A stretch of DNA of 64,000 nucleotides from JAUXJB01 sp965226855 (GCA_965226855.1 CBDDEE010000030.1:310001-374000); one strand, 5' to 3'; numbered from the stretch's first letter, positions 17,463 through 26,298 are shown. Numbers and translations are program-made. The notes: a model not told the origin generated them from the letters alone.

Positions 17463-18938
17463 CTAATCCTTGGGTCGCAACGTCAGCCGGTGATCCCGGA
17501 CCGACGTCTCGACGACGAGGTCCCCGGCCCTCGTGGTCAGGCGCGCATCCCCCTCAACGCGCCACCGGTTGGGGTCGTCCAACCCGGTGATGCGGAAGCG
17601 CGTCGGCCGCCCCAGGACTTCGTCGCTCTGCGGATGGAGTCGAAGGTGCAGAGCGTCTTCCTCCCAGCGAGCTTCGGCCAGCGCCAGCGTGGGGAAGTCG
17701 ACGCCTTCGACGAGACCGGGCTGTTTCGAGAGCGGCGCTTCGGACACGCGGGCCCAGGCGCCCGGGCTCACGACCTCGGCGGCGGCGAGGAAGCCGTTGT
17801 ACTGGCCGCGTGGGTACTCTTCGGCAAGTCCCAGGCCCCAGGTGAACTCGCCTCGGGCGCGATCCCACGTCGGCTCGTAGTTCGCCTCGAGTTCGCTGCG
17901 GATGGCGGCCTCGAGCTGGTCGAGGCCCCACTCACGCGAGAGAAACCACGTGATGGCGTTGATTCGGTGTCCCCCCAGGTTGGTGATCCCGTCGCTCGAG
18001 ATCCCGCCAGTAGCGGCCGCAGCGTCGAAGAGACGCCGGGCCTCCTCCGGGACCTGGGGCGCCAGATAAAAGCAGTACGTCATCGCAAACGTGACGGGAA
18101 GACGGTGGTGAACCTTCAGGATCGGGTCGTAGTAGGCCGTGACGACGCCCGGGACGTCGGCCTGGTCGAGACCCAGATACGCCCGCCGCGCGTGGGCCCA
18201 CCATGGATCGAAGGCCGCCTTGTGAAACTCCGTCCCGTGTCGGTTGTCGTGGAGCCTCAGACCGAGGCCGGCGCCGCTCAGTCAGAGGGGCCAGACCTTC
18301 GTGTTCTCGCAGTGACAGCCCTGCGGCCGTTCCTTCCACTGGTCCGTCAGGTGCGAGGCGATCGTCGTGTGCGACCAGCGGAAGGTGTGCTCGCCGTCTC
18401 GGATCATATCGAACGGCACATTCCAGCGATCGTCCGTCGCGATCATGGACCGCAGCCCCAGGAGCACCAGGAAGAAGCCCTTGTAGAAGAGCATTCCGTC
18501 TGCGGCAATGGGGTCCATCTGGATACCCCAGGGCTCGACACCATTTGCCGTCCAGCCGGGCACGTCGTAGTTCCCCCAGAGTTCAGCGGGAATCAGGAGT
18601 CGATAGACGTCGGGGTAGTCGGCACGGTCCGGGTCGTGACCGAACTGGGTGAGCCAGTCGTTCGCTGACCACCAGCCGGTGTGACGCTCGATCAGTTGAT
18701 CGAGCACGGCGACATAGGGTTCGCGCCACGCAGGGGTCGTCTGCGCCATGAGCCCCATCGCATAGCTCGAGTCGGTGAGATCGAAGCGGGGCCACGAGGC
18801 CATAGGCGGGTCGGACCGATCGTCCCAGTGCGGATGTGGTCGCCCCTCGCGGTTCCAATCGTCTGGCGTGTGGGCCTTCCTGTGCAGATACCGCAGCCAT
18901 CCCAACGCTCGATCTGAGAGGTCTGTGTGATCACTCAT
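17463..18938 (-). CDS. Linalool dehydratase-isomerase (Ldi) family enzyme with an in-frame UGA, probable selenoprotein
   Basis: One reading frame of 491 residues interrupted by a single TGA at 18282-18284 (residue 219). Both halves are full-quality coding sequence and together give the expected Ldi-family architecture. The N-terminal half has FDLTDSSYAM, whose Asp53 and Tyr59 have the spacing of the Asp and Tyr of the linalool dehydratase-isomerase active site. It ends CHCENTKVWPL; after the UGA come LSGAGLGLRLHDNRHGTEFH and a long alpha/alpha-barrel remainder. Cys210 and the UGA are nine residues apart, the same as the two catalytic cysteines of the characterised enzyme. A SECIS-like hairpin follows the UGA. 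The enzyme would act on an alkenol or related substrate. It lies 15 bases after the amidase gene, in the same operon. The alternative is a nonsense-mutated pseudogene. Confidence 0.75.
18253..18269 (-). promoter_or_regulatory. Bacterial SECIS-like hairpin
   Basis: In the minus-strand mRNA the arms GGCCTC (18264-18269) and GAGGCT (18253-18258) form six pairs, one of them G-U, closing the loop GGTCT (18259-18263). The loop occupies nucleotides 19-23 after the UGA. In the E. coli fdhF SECIS, as I recall it, the SelB-recognised loop is also GGUCU at nucleotides 19-23, with GGU CUG as codons +7 and +8, as here. A loop beginning with G at this distance is what bacterial SelB needs. Confidence 0.72.
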
Positions 18939-18953
18939 GCAACAAGGCCACGA

Positions 18954-20558
18954 CTAGATCTCCCGCCAATCCTCGTCTTGTTCGGACGCGTGGGCGACCT
19001 GATAGAGAAGCGCCTCATCGAAGTGCCTGCCTACCAACATCATGCCGACGGGCAAACCGTTGCTTTTCCCGCACGGCAACGAGAGCGCTGGATGGTGGGT
19101 AGAGTTGAAAGCCGAGGTGTTCGCGAGCGGTGTAAATGCGTTTTCCGTCACCACCTGGGGAGATGCATCGGCTGGTGGCAGCGGTGGTGCCTTCATGGGG
19201 GTCGTCGGCATGAGCAGCACATCCACCTCAGACGGTGTAAATGCGTTTTCCGTCACCACCTGGGGAGATGCATCGGCTGGTGGCAGCGGTGGTGCCTTCA
19301 TGGGGGTCGTCGGCATGAGCAGCACATCCACCTCAGACAGCGCGGTGTCGTAAGCTCTGCGCAACAACGGTAGACGTTGCATCGAACGCGAAACATAGGT
19401 GTAACCGTGCCGTCTGCGCATGATCTCGCTGGTGATCAATACCGATTTGACATTCGCGGGTAGTTCGTCGGCGCGGTCTCGCCATCGACTTTGTCGTTCG
19501 ATGAAGCTCTCGGGCACGATATCGGGTCGTTCGATCACGCACCCGTCCAGGTTGAACATAGAAGTAGTGATCGATTGCAGCGTGGCGAACGTGATACTGC
19601 CTGCACTTGAGTGCAGCGGTATCGAGATTTCTCCGACCTTCGCACCGAGGCGTCCCAGACGGTCCGCTGCGCCACGCACCTTCTGATCAACGTCGGCTTC
19701 AGAGGTGGGTCGACCAAAACCTTCTGTGACGATGCCGATCCGAATGCCGGTGAGATCGTGCTTGTCCAAGGCGGCGGTGTATTCCCGAATGCCCGAGTCG
19801 AGCTGGCGACTATCGACGCCGTCTGGTCCCGCCAATACCTCGAGCAGCAGCGCGTTGTCAGCAACGTTGGCCGTCATGGGTCCAGTGTGATCGATGTTGG
19901 GGTTCATACCCAGAATGCCGGTATACGGCACGAGGCCGTACGTGGGTTTCAGGCCGACAATGCCGCAAAATGATGCGGGCATTCGGATTGAGCCGCCCTG
20001 ATCGCATCCGATTGCCATATCAGGATCGCCAGTCGCGACGACGACGCCGGAACCCGACGAGCTACCGCCGGCGCTGTGGGCGTTGTTATGCGGGTTGAGT
20101 ACAGGTCCGGATGCGCTCGTATGGCTACCGCCCGAAAAGCAATAAGCTTCACACACGGTCTTGCCGATGATCGTGGCGCCGCCATCGAGCATGCGCGTGA
20201 TGATTTCCGAATCCACATCGGGGATGTAACCATCGAGGATGCTGGTGCCGACCATGAGTGGCACTCCGGCGAGCAACAGATTGTCCTTCACGGCGACCGT
20301 ACGACCGGCCAGCTTTCCGGTCGCAGAACCCACGATATTGGTGCGTACGTACCAGGCGCCCAATGGGTTCTCTGCCGCACTAGGATGGCGCCATTCACGC
20401 TCTGGCACGCGCGGTGCCGTCAACGGGATGTCTTCAATCGCGCTGGCGACGGTGAGGTTACCCTCTATTAGACCGACGTATTGTTCCGCGTCTTCGGTTG
20501 ACATGCCGAGCGACGCCATCACGTCGGTAAGCTCCTCGATCGAAATGGATGTATCCAT
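18954..20558 (-). CDS. Amidase signature family enzyme with internal tandem duplication
   Basis: Amidase of 534 residues from ATG 20558. The Ser-cisSer-Lys triad is visible: Lys91 in RTVAVKDN, cis-Ser in SAGGSSSGSG (about 166-168) and nucleophile Ser190 in CDQGGSIRMPASFCGIVGLK. Near the C-terminus, 35 residues beginning SEVDVLLMPTTPMKAPPLPP occur twice in direct succession, the product of a perfect 105-base in-frame duplication. Family members have this segment once, so the copy should be about 35 residues too long in a region near the substrate pocket. Its first codons overlap no gene, but the serine hydrolase ends 33 bases upstream; the Ldi-family gene follows. Function: hydrolysis of an amide of unknown structure. 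Confidence 0.85.
   Translation of the reverse strand: MDTSISIEELTDVMASLGMSTEDAEQYVGLIEGNLTVASAIEDIPLTAPRVPEREWRHPSAAENPLGAWYVRTNIVGSATGKLAGRTVAVKDNLLLAGVPLMVGTSILDGYIPDVDSEIITRMLDGGATIIGKTVCEAYCFSGGSHTSASGPVLNPHNNAHSAGGSSSGSGVVVATGDPDMAIGCDQGGSIRMPASFCGIVGLKPTYGLVPYTGILGMNPNIDHTGPMTANVADNALLLEVLAGPDGVDSRQLDSGIREYTAALDKHDLTGIRIGIVTEGFGRPTSEADVDQKVRGAADRLGRLGAKVGEISIPLHSSAGSITFATLQSITTSMFNLDGCVIERPDIVPESFIERQSRWRDRADELPANVKSVLITSEIMRRRHGYTYVSRSMQRLPLLRRAYDTALSEVDVLLMPTTPMKAPPLPPADASPQVVTENAFTPSEVDVLLMPTTPMKAPPLPPADASPQVVTENAFTPLANTSAFNSTHHPALSLPCGKSNGLPVGMMLVGRHFDEALLYQVAHASEQDEDWREI
19128..19338. repeat. 105-base perfect tandem duplication
   Basis: Two adjacent copies with period 105, at 19128-19232 and 19233-19337, each beginning CGGTGTAAATGCGTTTTCCG on the plus strand. 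They are identical throughout, and the period is a multiple of three, so the amidase frame is kept. Identity implies a very recent event or an assembly artefact. Confidence 0.95.
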
Positions 20559-20590
20559 CCGCCCGGAATTAGTGCCCTTCACGCTCGCTC

Positions 20591-21724
20591 CTAGCCCTGC
20601 AAGCACTCATACATCGCACTGCCGAGGCTCGCGCCCCGCGGGTCGCCCACGATGTTGTTGTCCATCTGGTTCATCACGTAGGAGAAGCACAGGTGGGCGT
20701 GCGTATCGACGACGATGGTGGAGCCGCCCGCACCACCCCACCACAAGGTGTTTGCGTTCGGGCTCACGGGAATCATCTCGCTCGGGAACGCGTATCCCAT
20801 GCCGAAGCGAACGGGTAGGCCGAGCACGGCGTCCATTCCGTCGGTCTGCTGCTCCAGCGCTCTGCGGCAACCCGCACCCGACAGGAGCTCCACCCCGAAG
20901 GCGAGGCCGCCGTTGGCCAGCGCCGTCTGCGCGCGCACGACGGAGCGTGCATTCCCGTGCCCATTCGCCGCGGGGATCTCCGCCTTCCGCCAACCATCGG
21001 TCCGCGTCCTTTCCGGGGTGATGTCCAAGTTGGCGAAGACCCGCCCCGGGATGGACTCCGGGTCCGCCTGCAGGAGTGGGGCTTCTTCCTTGGCGGGCAC
21101 TAGATCTGCGATGCGATGAAAGTGCTTGGGATCCACGCCGACATGAAAGTCCGCGCCGACCTTCTCGGCCACTTCTTCTCGGAAGAACGTGCCGAAGGAC
21201 TTGCCCGTCACTCGCCGCACCACCTCGCCTATCAGGTACCCCTGCGTGATCGCGTGGTAACCGCTCTGGGTGCCTGGCTTCCACCACGGCGCCTGGCTCG
21301 CGAGATCCGCGCAGGCGAGATCCCAGTCGTACAGCTCGTCGGTCTCGAACGGGCGGCTGAACCCGGGCAGGCCGGCGGAGTGGCTCAACAGGTGCCTCAC
21401 CCGCACGTCTTCCTTGCCGTTGGCCGCAAACTCGGGCCAGTACTTCATGACCGGGGCGTCGAGATCCAGAAGCCCGCGATCGGCCAGCATCAGGGCAGAG
21501 AGGAAGGTCATCGTCTTGGTCGTGGAATACACGTTGATGATCGTATCTTCCTGCCAGGGCCGAGTGCTCTCCGCATCCTGAAAGCCGCCCCAGATGTCGA
21601 CGACGAACTCACCCTCCAGGGTGGCCGCGAAGCAGGCACCTACGTCGCCGCGATCGCTGAAGTTCCTCTCGAAAGCGTCCTGCACCTTTCGAAAACGCTG
21701 CTCGCAACGCCCTTCGATCTGCAT
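20591..21724 (-). CDS. Serine hydrolase, beta-lactamase class C/EstB-like family
   Basis: This 377-residue enzyme of the penicillin-binding-like serine hydrolase fold carries the Ser-x-x-Lys nucleophile motif in NVYSTTKTMTFLSALMLADR, a Tyr motif in SGYHAITQGYLIGEVV, and a WGGAGGSTIVVD segment in place of the KTG box. It also has LLSHSAGLPGF, typical of the EstB/LACTB esterase branch. No signal peptide is seen, arguing for a cytoplasmic esterase rather than a beta-lactamase. It sits between the cupin and amidase genes with 9- and 33-base gaps, in the operon that ends with the Ldi-family enzyme. Confidence 0.87.
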   Translation of the reverse strand: MQIEGRCEQRFRKVQDAFERNFSDRGDVGACFAATLEGEFVVDIWGGFQDAESTRPWQEDTIINVYSTTKTMTFLSALMLADRGLLDLDAPVMKYWPEFAANGKEDVRVRHLLSHSAGLPGFSRPFETDELYDWDLACADLASQAPWWKPGTQSGYHAITQGYLIGEVVRRVTGKSFGTFFREEVAEKVGADFHVGVDPKHFHRIADLVPAKEEAPLLQADPESIPGRVFANLDITPERTRTDGWRKAEIPAANGHGNARSVVRAQTALANGGLAFGVELLSGAGCRRALEQQTDGMDAVLGLPVRFGMGYAFPSEMIPVSPNANTLWWGGAGGSTIVVDTHAHLCFSYVMNQMDNNIVGDPRGASLGSAMYECLQG

Positions 21725-21733
21725 GTGTGACCT

Positions 21734-22407
21734 TCAGCCGTCGCCCTGGTCTGAGCTGTCCAGCTCCGCTTGACGAAGCGCGGTATCGCCCGGTTTTGCC
21801 GGCAAGTGCCAGGAGTCCCGGTTCTCGTTCGCTCCGTCGATCACGCGCTGGATCGACTCGAGCGAGTGCTCGTCCAGCTTCATGCCTGGTGCGTCGGATT
21901 CACCGCCGCCCGCTCGAAACTCGAGCACTTCCACGCCGGCCGGGCCTGCGGTGTACTTGTACGGGTGGCCGTTGGGCACGAAGAAACCGGAACCGGGCCC
22001 AGCCGCCGGTTGCCCAGGATGAGCTCGCCGGCCACCACGTAGTACAGGCAGTCTCCGAAACGCGGATGGCTGTGTCGAAAGAGCGGCAGGTTCGGGCCGA
22101 ACCAGACGTGGTACAGGCTCATGCCAGTCGGACCGCCCTGTACGAATAGGGGTGTGGTGCTCGTACCCTGAGCGTAGGATTTGAGCATCTCGCCGATCTT
22201 CCGGCGCACGGGTTCCTCGCCGCAGTTCTCGGCGAGGGCGCCATACTCGAACCCGTCGGCGGCTTTGTCCACGTCAATCGCTTCGGGGCGGAACGACGGC
22301 TTGATCTCCGGGTTCTCCCAGATCTCGAAGGGTCCGCGCTCGGAGACGTAGCGCTTCTTCTCGTTCGGATTTAGCTGGTCGTACGGATCCTCGACTCGCT
22401 CGGCCAT
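21734..22407 (-). pseudogene. Cupin domain protein, frameshifted
   Basis: The first part, from ATG 22407, reads through a cupin beta-barrel with GMSLYHVWFGPNLPLFRHSH (metal-ligand histidines) and GDCLYYVVAGELILGNRRLG. The conserved continuation GSGFFVPNGHPYKYTAGPAG is in another frame and runs to the stop at 21734. A single missing G in the GGGCCCGG run at about 21991-22000 accounts for the shift; restored, the protein has 224 residues. The first frame instead ends in unrelated sequence. It is first in the operon with the serine hydrolase, amidase and Ldi-family genes. It may be an assembly error rather than a dead gene. Confidence 0.78.
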
Positions 22408-22592
22408 GGCAATCGGCTCCTGTCGGTATCTGATCAGCCTGGACGTTAAACCAGACCGCGCAGAGAGACAAGCCAGGGGGCGAACGGCGACTCGTCATGT
22501 CGGGGCGCCCCTATGGCAAGTGACAGGCGCTTGACCGCAGACTCCAGTTCGTGGCTATCTAGCGATGCACTGCTCACCAGAGGAGAGCCCCC

Positions 22593-23027
22593 ATGCCTGC
22601 CAACCCGCCGGAGAACATGCCTCGCATCACACCCTATCTGCTGTACTGCGACGTCGACGCCGCCCTGGAGTGGTTGACTCGGGCCTTCGGCTTCCGGGAG
22701 CGCATGCGGCTGCCCGGGCCGGACGGGAAGGCAAACCACGCCGAGATGGAGCTGGCGGATGGTGTGATCATGATGGGAAACCCGGGCGGGGACTATCGAA
22801 ACCCGAAGCAGCTCGGCCAATCGACGCAACAGATCTACGTCTACGTCGACGATGTGGACAAGCACTTCGAGCGTGCGAAGGGCGCCGGTGCGGTGATTCT
22901 CGCGGAGCTCGAGGACCAGTTCTACGGCGACCGCCGGTACGGCGCCGAGGACCTCGAGGGTCATCACTGGTACTTCGCGCAGCACGTCCGAGACGTCGCA
23001 CCTGAGGACATGAAGCCGCCTGAATAG
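22593..23027 (+). CDS. VOC superfamily protein (glyoxalase/bleomycin resistance-like)
   Basis: Single-subunit VOC protein of 144 residues made of two beta-alpha-beta-beta-beta modules: ITPYLLYCDVDAALEWLTRA for the first, QQIYVYVDDVDKHFERAKGA for the second, ending in LEGHHWYFAQHV. It is of the PhnB/YdeE-like branch rather than a true glyoxalase I. GGAGAG lies just upstream of ATG 22593. It is divergent from the cupin operon. Substrate unknown. Confidence 0.87.
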   Translation: MPANPPENMPRITPYLLYCDVDAALEWLTRAFGFRERMRLPGPDGKANHAEMELADGVIMMGNPGGDYRNPKQLGQSTQQIYVYVDDVDKHFERAKGAGAVILAELEDQFYGDRRYGAEDLEGHHWYFAQHVRDVAPEDMKPPE

Positions 23028-23095
23028 AGGCTGAGTCTGCGCAGATTCGCGAGCGAGCTCTGACTCACCTGTCGGGAGGGCCGTCCCGAGAACCG

Positions 23096-24283
23096 ATGGC
23101 CGTACGTAATCTCTTCATTCTTGTGACGTGTCAGCTGATCTCGGCGTCCGGCTCCATCGTGCTCGTGACGCTCGGCGGGATCATCGGATCCGAACTGACC
23201 GACAATCAGACGCTGGCCACACTACCTGTATCGGTGATGGTCATCAGCCTCGCGGCCACAACCATACCTGCGACATTCCTGATGCGCGCGATCGGACGCA
23301 AGCTCGGATCTGCGCTTGCCTCGTTGTCGGCGGCCGTGGCGGCCTCGTTGGCAGCCTACGCAGTCTCGGTGTCTAGCTTCCCCCTGTTTGTCGTTGCGGC
23401 CTCAATCTTCGGCATCAACATGGCATTCGCGCAGCAATACCGGTACGCAGCAGTTGAGAGTGTCGAGCAAAGCCATGCCGGACGAGCGATTTCAATCGTA
23501 CTGATCGGCTCAATTGGTGGGGCCTTTGCCGGCTCCGAACTCGTGAAACACGGGCAGTTCTTGATTGGCCATGTTCCCTATATAGGGTCGCTGGTCGCAG
23601 TGGCCACTTTGTACGTTGTCCAGTCGCTGCTCCTTCTTGCGCTCGGTCCTTTACGTGGTGAGGAGCACGACACGACAACACAATCCCAGAGACCACTGAG
23701 TCAGGTTGCCAGGCAATCCGTTTTTATCGTTGCAGTACTCGGCGGGACCGTCGCCTATGGAGCGATGACGCTGATCATGACTGCCATGCCGCTCAGCATG
23801 CACATCAATGACGGCTATTCTCTCGAGGAAACAGTCAATGTCATGCGGGCCCATGTTCTTGGCATGTACGTTCCGTCCCTGGTGTCGGGACTCCTGATCG
23901 AGCGACTCGGTACGGTCAATATGATGGCCGTGGGGGGCGTTGCGCTTCTGGCTGCGGCTTTGACTGGATTTCAGGGACAGTCGATCACGCACTACTGGTT
24001 TGCTCTGGTGCTACTCGGCGTCGGCTGGAATTTCCTCTACGTCGGCGGTACGACGATGCTCACGCTCACCTATTCGATGGCCGAGAGATTCAAAGCGCAG
24101 GCTGTCAATGACTTTGGCGTATTTGGTACATCGGCCGCCGCATCACTGCTCGCGGGAACCGTGATGTACTACTACGGCTGGTACACAGTGGTTCTGCTTC
24201 CGATCCCGTTGTTGCTGATCATCGTTGCGAGCCTCATGATCGTTCGCCGCGACCCCTTGGTTCGGGTTTTGTCTCGGTCGTGA
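23096..24283 (+). CDS. MFS transporter
   Basis: This 395-residue protein is almost entirely hydrophobic, with about 12 predicted membrane helices. The first is near FILVTCQLISASGSIVLVTL; the loop 2-3 motif appears as RAIGRKLGSALA, the degenerate form of the MFS GxxxDRxGRR signature. A central hydrophilic loop (residues about 185-205, HDTTTQSQRPLSQ) separates the two six-helix halves. It probably exports or imports a small organic compound. Base composition is less GC-rich than its neighbours, hinting at a separate origin. A monooxygenase remnant follows two bases after the stop. Confidence 0.88.
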   Translation: MAVRNLFILVTCQLISASGSIVLVTLGGIIGSELTDNQTLATLPVSVMVISLAATTIPATFLMRAIGRKLGSALASLSAAVAASLAAYAVSVSSFPLFVVAASIFGINMAFAQQYRYAAVESVEQSHAGRAISIVLIGSIGGAFAGSELVKHGQFLIGHVPYIGSLVAVATLYVVQSLLLLALGPLRGEEHDTTTQSQRPLSQVARQSVFIVAVLGGTVAYGAMTLIMTAMPLSMHINDGYSLEETVNVMRAHVLGMYVPSLVSGLLIERLGTVNMMAVGGVALLAAALTGFQGQSITHYWFALVLLGVGWNFLYVGGTTMLTLTYSMAERFKAQAVNDFGVFGTSAAASLLAGTVMYYYGWYTVVLLPIPLLLIIVASLMIVRRDPLVRVLSRS

Positions 24284-24284
24284 C

Positions 24285-24512
24285 ATGCGGATCGCCGTCT
24301 ACTGGTCCGCCCCCTGGTCGGACGGCATGAAGACGCTCCACGGCTTTTCGACCCACGGCTTCCCGAACTGTTTTCAGATGGGCCTGGGGGGCAAGGTATC
24401 CGAGCGCGGTGGCCTCAACAGCGAGACCTACACCCCCGGAGTGAATGCGTTCAACGCGGTGCTGGCCGAGTGGCGCGCGACCGGTGAGCTTCCGGGGCTG
24501 GAACTCGGCTGA
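24285..24512 (+). pseudogene. Flavin (Baeyer-Villiger type) monooxygenase C-terminal remnant
   Basis: Seventy-five codons contain WSDGMKTLHGFSTHGFPNCF, the conserved segment before the last FAD-contact region of Baeyer-Villiger monooxygenases. After an apparent internal deletion they end GVNAFNAVLAEWRATGELPG LEL, the typical C-terminus of that family. The FAD and NADPH Rossmann motifs are absent. It is most simply a deletion remnant. Confidence 0.6.
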
Positions 24513-24560
24513 CTTCAGAGGAGCAGGTACGCTCGCCGTTCAGCACGTCCGATCGGGGCC

Positions 24561-25352
24561 CTACCAGCTGTTGCGCAGCTCGCGCAGCTTGAGGAACACG
24601 GTCCGCACGTCGGGCTGCTCGGGCAGGTCGGGGAACGCCTCGCGCAGTCTTGCGATTACAGTCGTGCTCTGCAGGCGGAAGAAGGTGTTGATCTCCTTCT
24701 CCAGCGCGAGCGTCGAGACAAGCGCGGCGCTTGGGTCCTGGCCGCGGATCTCGGCGAGCAATTGCTCGGCTCGTGCGTTGCCCGGCTCCCGATCCAGCGT
24801 AAACTCGAGGTTGTTCGAGATGTAGTCGTGCCCCGGGTAGATGAGCGTCTCATCCGGCAGCTTGGACAACTGCTCGGCAAACGTCTCGTAGAGCTGTTGC
24901 GGGTGCCCGCCGCCATGGCAGTTCCCGGCGCCGGCGTTGAACAGGGTGTCACCGGAAAACAGCGCGGGGACGTCCGTCTTTGAGAGCATGCAGACGTGGG
25001 CCATCGTGTGCCCCGGCGTGTCGAGGCTCTCGAGCTCAACGGTCTTCCCCACCGAGACGACGTCGCCGGCCGAGAGCCCGACATCCACGTCGGGAATCTT
25101 GTCCTTCGCGTTGGCGTGCGCGAGTAGCTTGGCTCCGGTCGCGCGTATCAGCGCCGCGTTGCCGCCCGTGTGGTCGAAGTGCTCATGCGTGTTGAGGACC
25201 TGAGTGATCTCCCAACCCTGCTCCTTGGCGGCGGCCAGGCACTTCTCGTGATCCAGCGGATCAATCGCGAGCGCCTCGCCGGTCTCGGGGCAGGCGATCA
25301 GGTAGTTGAAGTTCCGGTAGTCGTTTGCGGTCCAGACCTGCTCGACGATCAT
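24561..25352 (-). CDS. Hydroxyacylglutathione hydrolase-like metallo-beta-lactamase (glyoxalase II)
   Basis: This 263-residue metallohydrolase has the dinuclear metal motif HxHxDH in LNTHEHFDHTGG, plus the later ligands His in TPGHTMAHV, Asp in FSGDTLFNAGAGNCHGGG and His in IYPGHDYISNNLEF. The C-terminal glyoxalase II helices (EKEINTFFRLQ) are present, which bind the glutathione thioester. It would hydrolyse S-lactoylglutathione or a related thioester in the cytoplasm. It is monocistronic and convergent with the upstream MFS/remnant genes. Confidence 0.87.
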   Translation of the reverse strand: MIVEQVWTANDYRNFNYLIACPETGEALAIDPLDHEKCLAAAKEQGWEITQVLNTHEHFDHTGGNAALIRATGAKLLAHANAKDKIPDVDVGLSAGDVVSVGKTVELESLDTPGHTMAHVCMLSKTDVPALFSGDTLFNAGAGNCHGGGHPQQLYETFAEQLSKLPDETLIYPGHDYISNNLEFTLDREPGNARAEQLLAEIRGQDPSAALVSTLALEKEINTFFRLQSTTVIARLREAFPDLPEQPDVRTVFLKLRELRNSW

Positions 25353-25545
25353 TCGTCCCCCTCTCGAGAAGTGGATGAGATGCCGGCATCATACGCGACC
25401 CGTCTCGCCGACCCTACTCAGGCACACCGCTTCCTGGCTGCATGTGAGGCCTGAGCGATGCGGGTCCTGACTCCGGGGCCTCCGGCGGCGCTTGACGCCC
25501 GGCGCTCGCAGCGCCGATGCTACTGGGATCGCCTCCCAGGTCCCG

Positions 25546-26298
25546 ATGAATACTCTCGCAAGACCCCCCCACCCGCTCGCTTGCGGCGACGAACGACGCA
25601 GAAGCGGCGTGCCTGCCTTGCGATCCAGCCCGCGAGTCCGCGCGATCTACGTGGTCAGCATCCTCATGGCCTGCGCGCTTGCGCTCGTCTATCTCGCAGG
25701 GCTGGCCCACCTCCTCGCCGCCACGCCGGCGCTGGCCCTCGCCGCGGGTCTGTTTCTGGGCGCCCTCGGCGCCGACCTGATTACAGCGATGATTCACTGG
25801 GCGTGCGACACCTGGGGGAGCGAGGAGACGCCGTGGGTCGGAGCGGGGCTCATCAAAGGGTTTCGTGACCATCACGTCGATCCGCAAAGCATCGTTCTGC
25901 ACGACTGGATCGAGGTGAATGGCGCGGCGGGGCTCGCAGCCGCCGCTGGTTTCCTGCTCTTCTCACCGCTCGCCTGGCAGCTGGCGTCGGGAGGCCAGAT
26001 CTTCTGGTACGCGAGCCTGTGGTCGCTGATCTGCGTCGCCGCGGCGGCCAACCAACTTCACAAATGGGCTCACATCGGGAGCCCTCCCGCCCTGGTGCGC
26101 GGCCTTCAGCGGCTCGGCGCGATCCTGTCGGCCGACTCTCACGCCCAGCATCACCGGACGTCTCACACAAGGCACTACTGCATCTCGCTGGGCTGGCTGA
26201 ACAGTACGCTCGACACGATCCGATTCTGGCGGGGCCTCGAGAGATGCGTGGAAGCGGTCATGGGCGCTGAAGCTCGCAGTAGCATGGAGAAAACATGA
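25546..26298 (+). CDS. carF: CarF/TMEM189-type plasmanylethanolamine desaturase
   Basis: This 250-residue membrane protein makes the vinyl-ether bond of plasmalogens. The His-rich di-iron motifs of the Kua/CarF family are all visible: MIHWACDTWGS, GFRDHHVDPQSIV, NQLHKWAHIG and SADSHAQHHRTSHTRHYCIS. Hydrophobic helices surround them (AIYVVSILMACALALVYLAG, AAGLAAAAGFLLFSPLA). In Myxococcus, CarF acts in ether-lipid synthesis and in singlet-oxygen/light signalling. The ATG at 25546 was preferred to 25492 because the extra residues carry no family features. Its stop overlaps the start of the GTP cyclohydrolase gene by four bases (ATGA), so the two are translationally coupled. Confidence 0.88.
   Translation: MNTLARPPHPLACGDERRRSGVPALRSSPRVRAIYVVSILMACALALVYLAGLAHLLAATPALALAAGLFLGALGADLITAMIHWACDTWGSEETPWVGAGLIKGFRDHHVDPQSIVLHDWIEVNGAAGLAAAAGFLLFSPLAWQLASGGQIFWYASLWSLICVAAAANQLHKWAHIGSPPALVRGLQRLGAILSADSHAQHHRTSHTRHYCISLGWLNSTLDTIRFWRGLERCVEAVMGAEARSSMEKT

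Noticed and set aside
17463..18938. Two separate genes, 17463-18083 and 18282-18938, as an ordinary ORF call would give
   Set aside because: They are in the same frame, and the sequence between the TGA and the next ATG (18284 to 18083) codes for family-like protein (for example HDNRHGTEFHKAAFDPWW). A single gene with a UGA explains everything.
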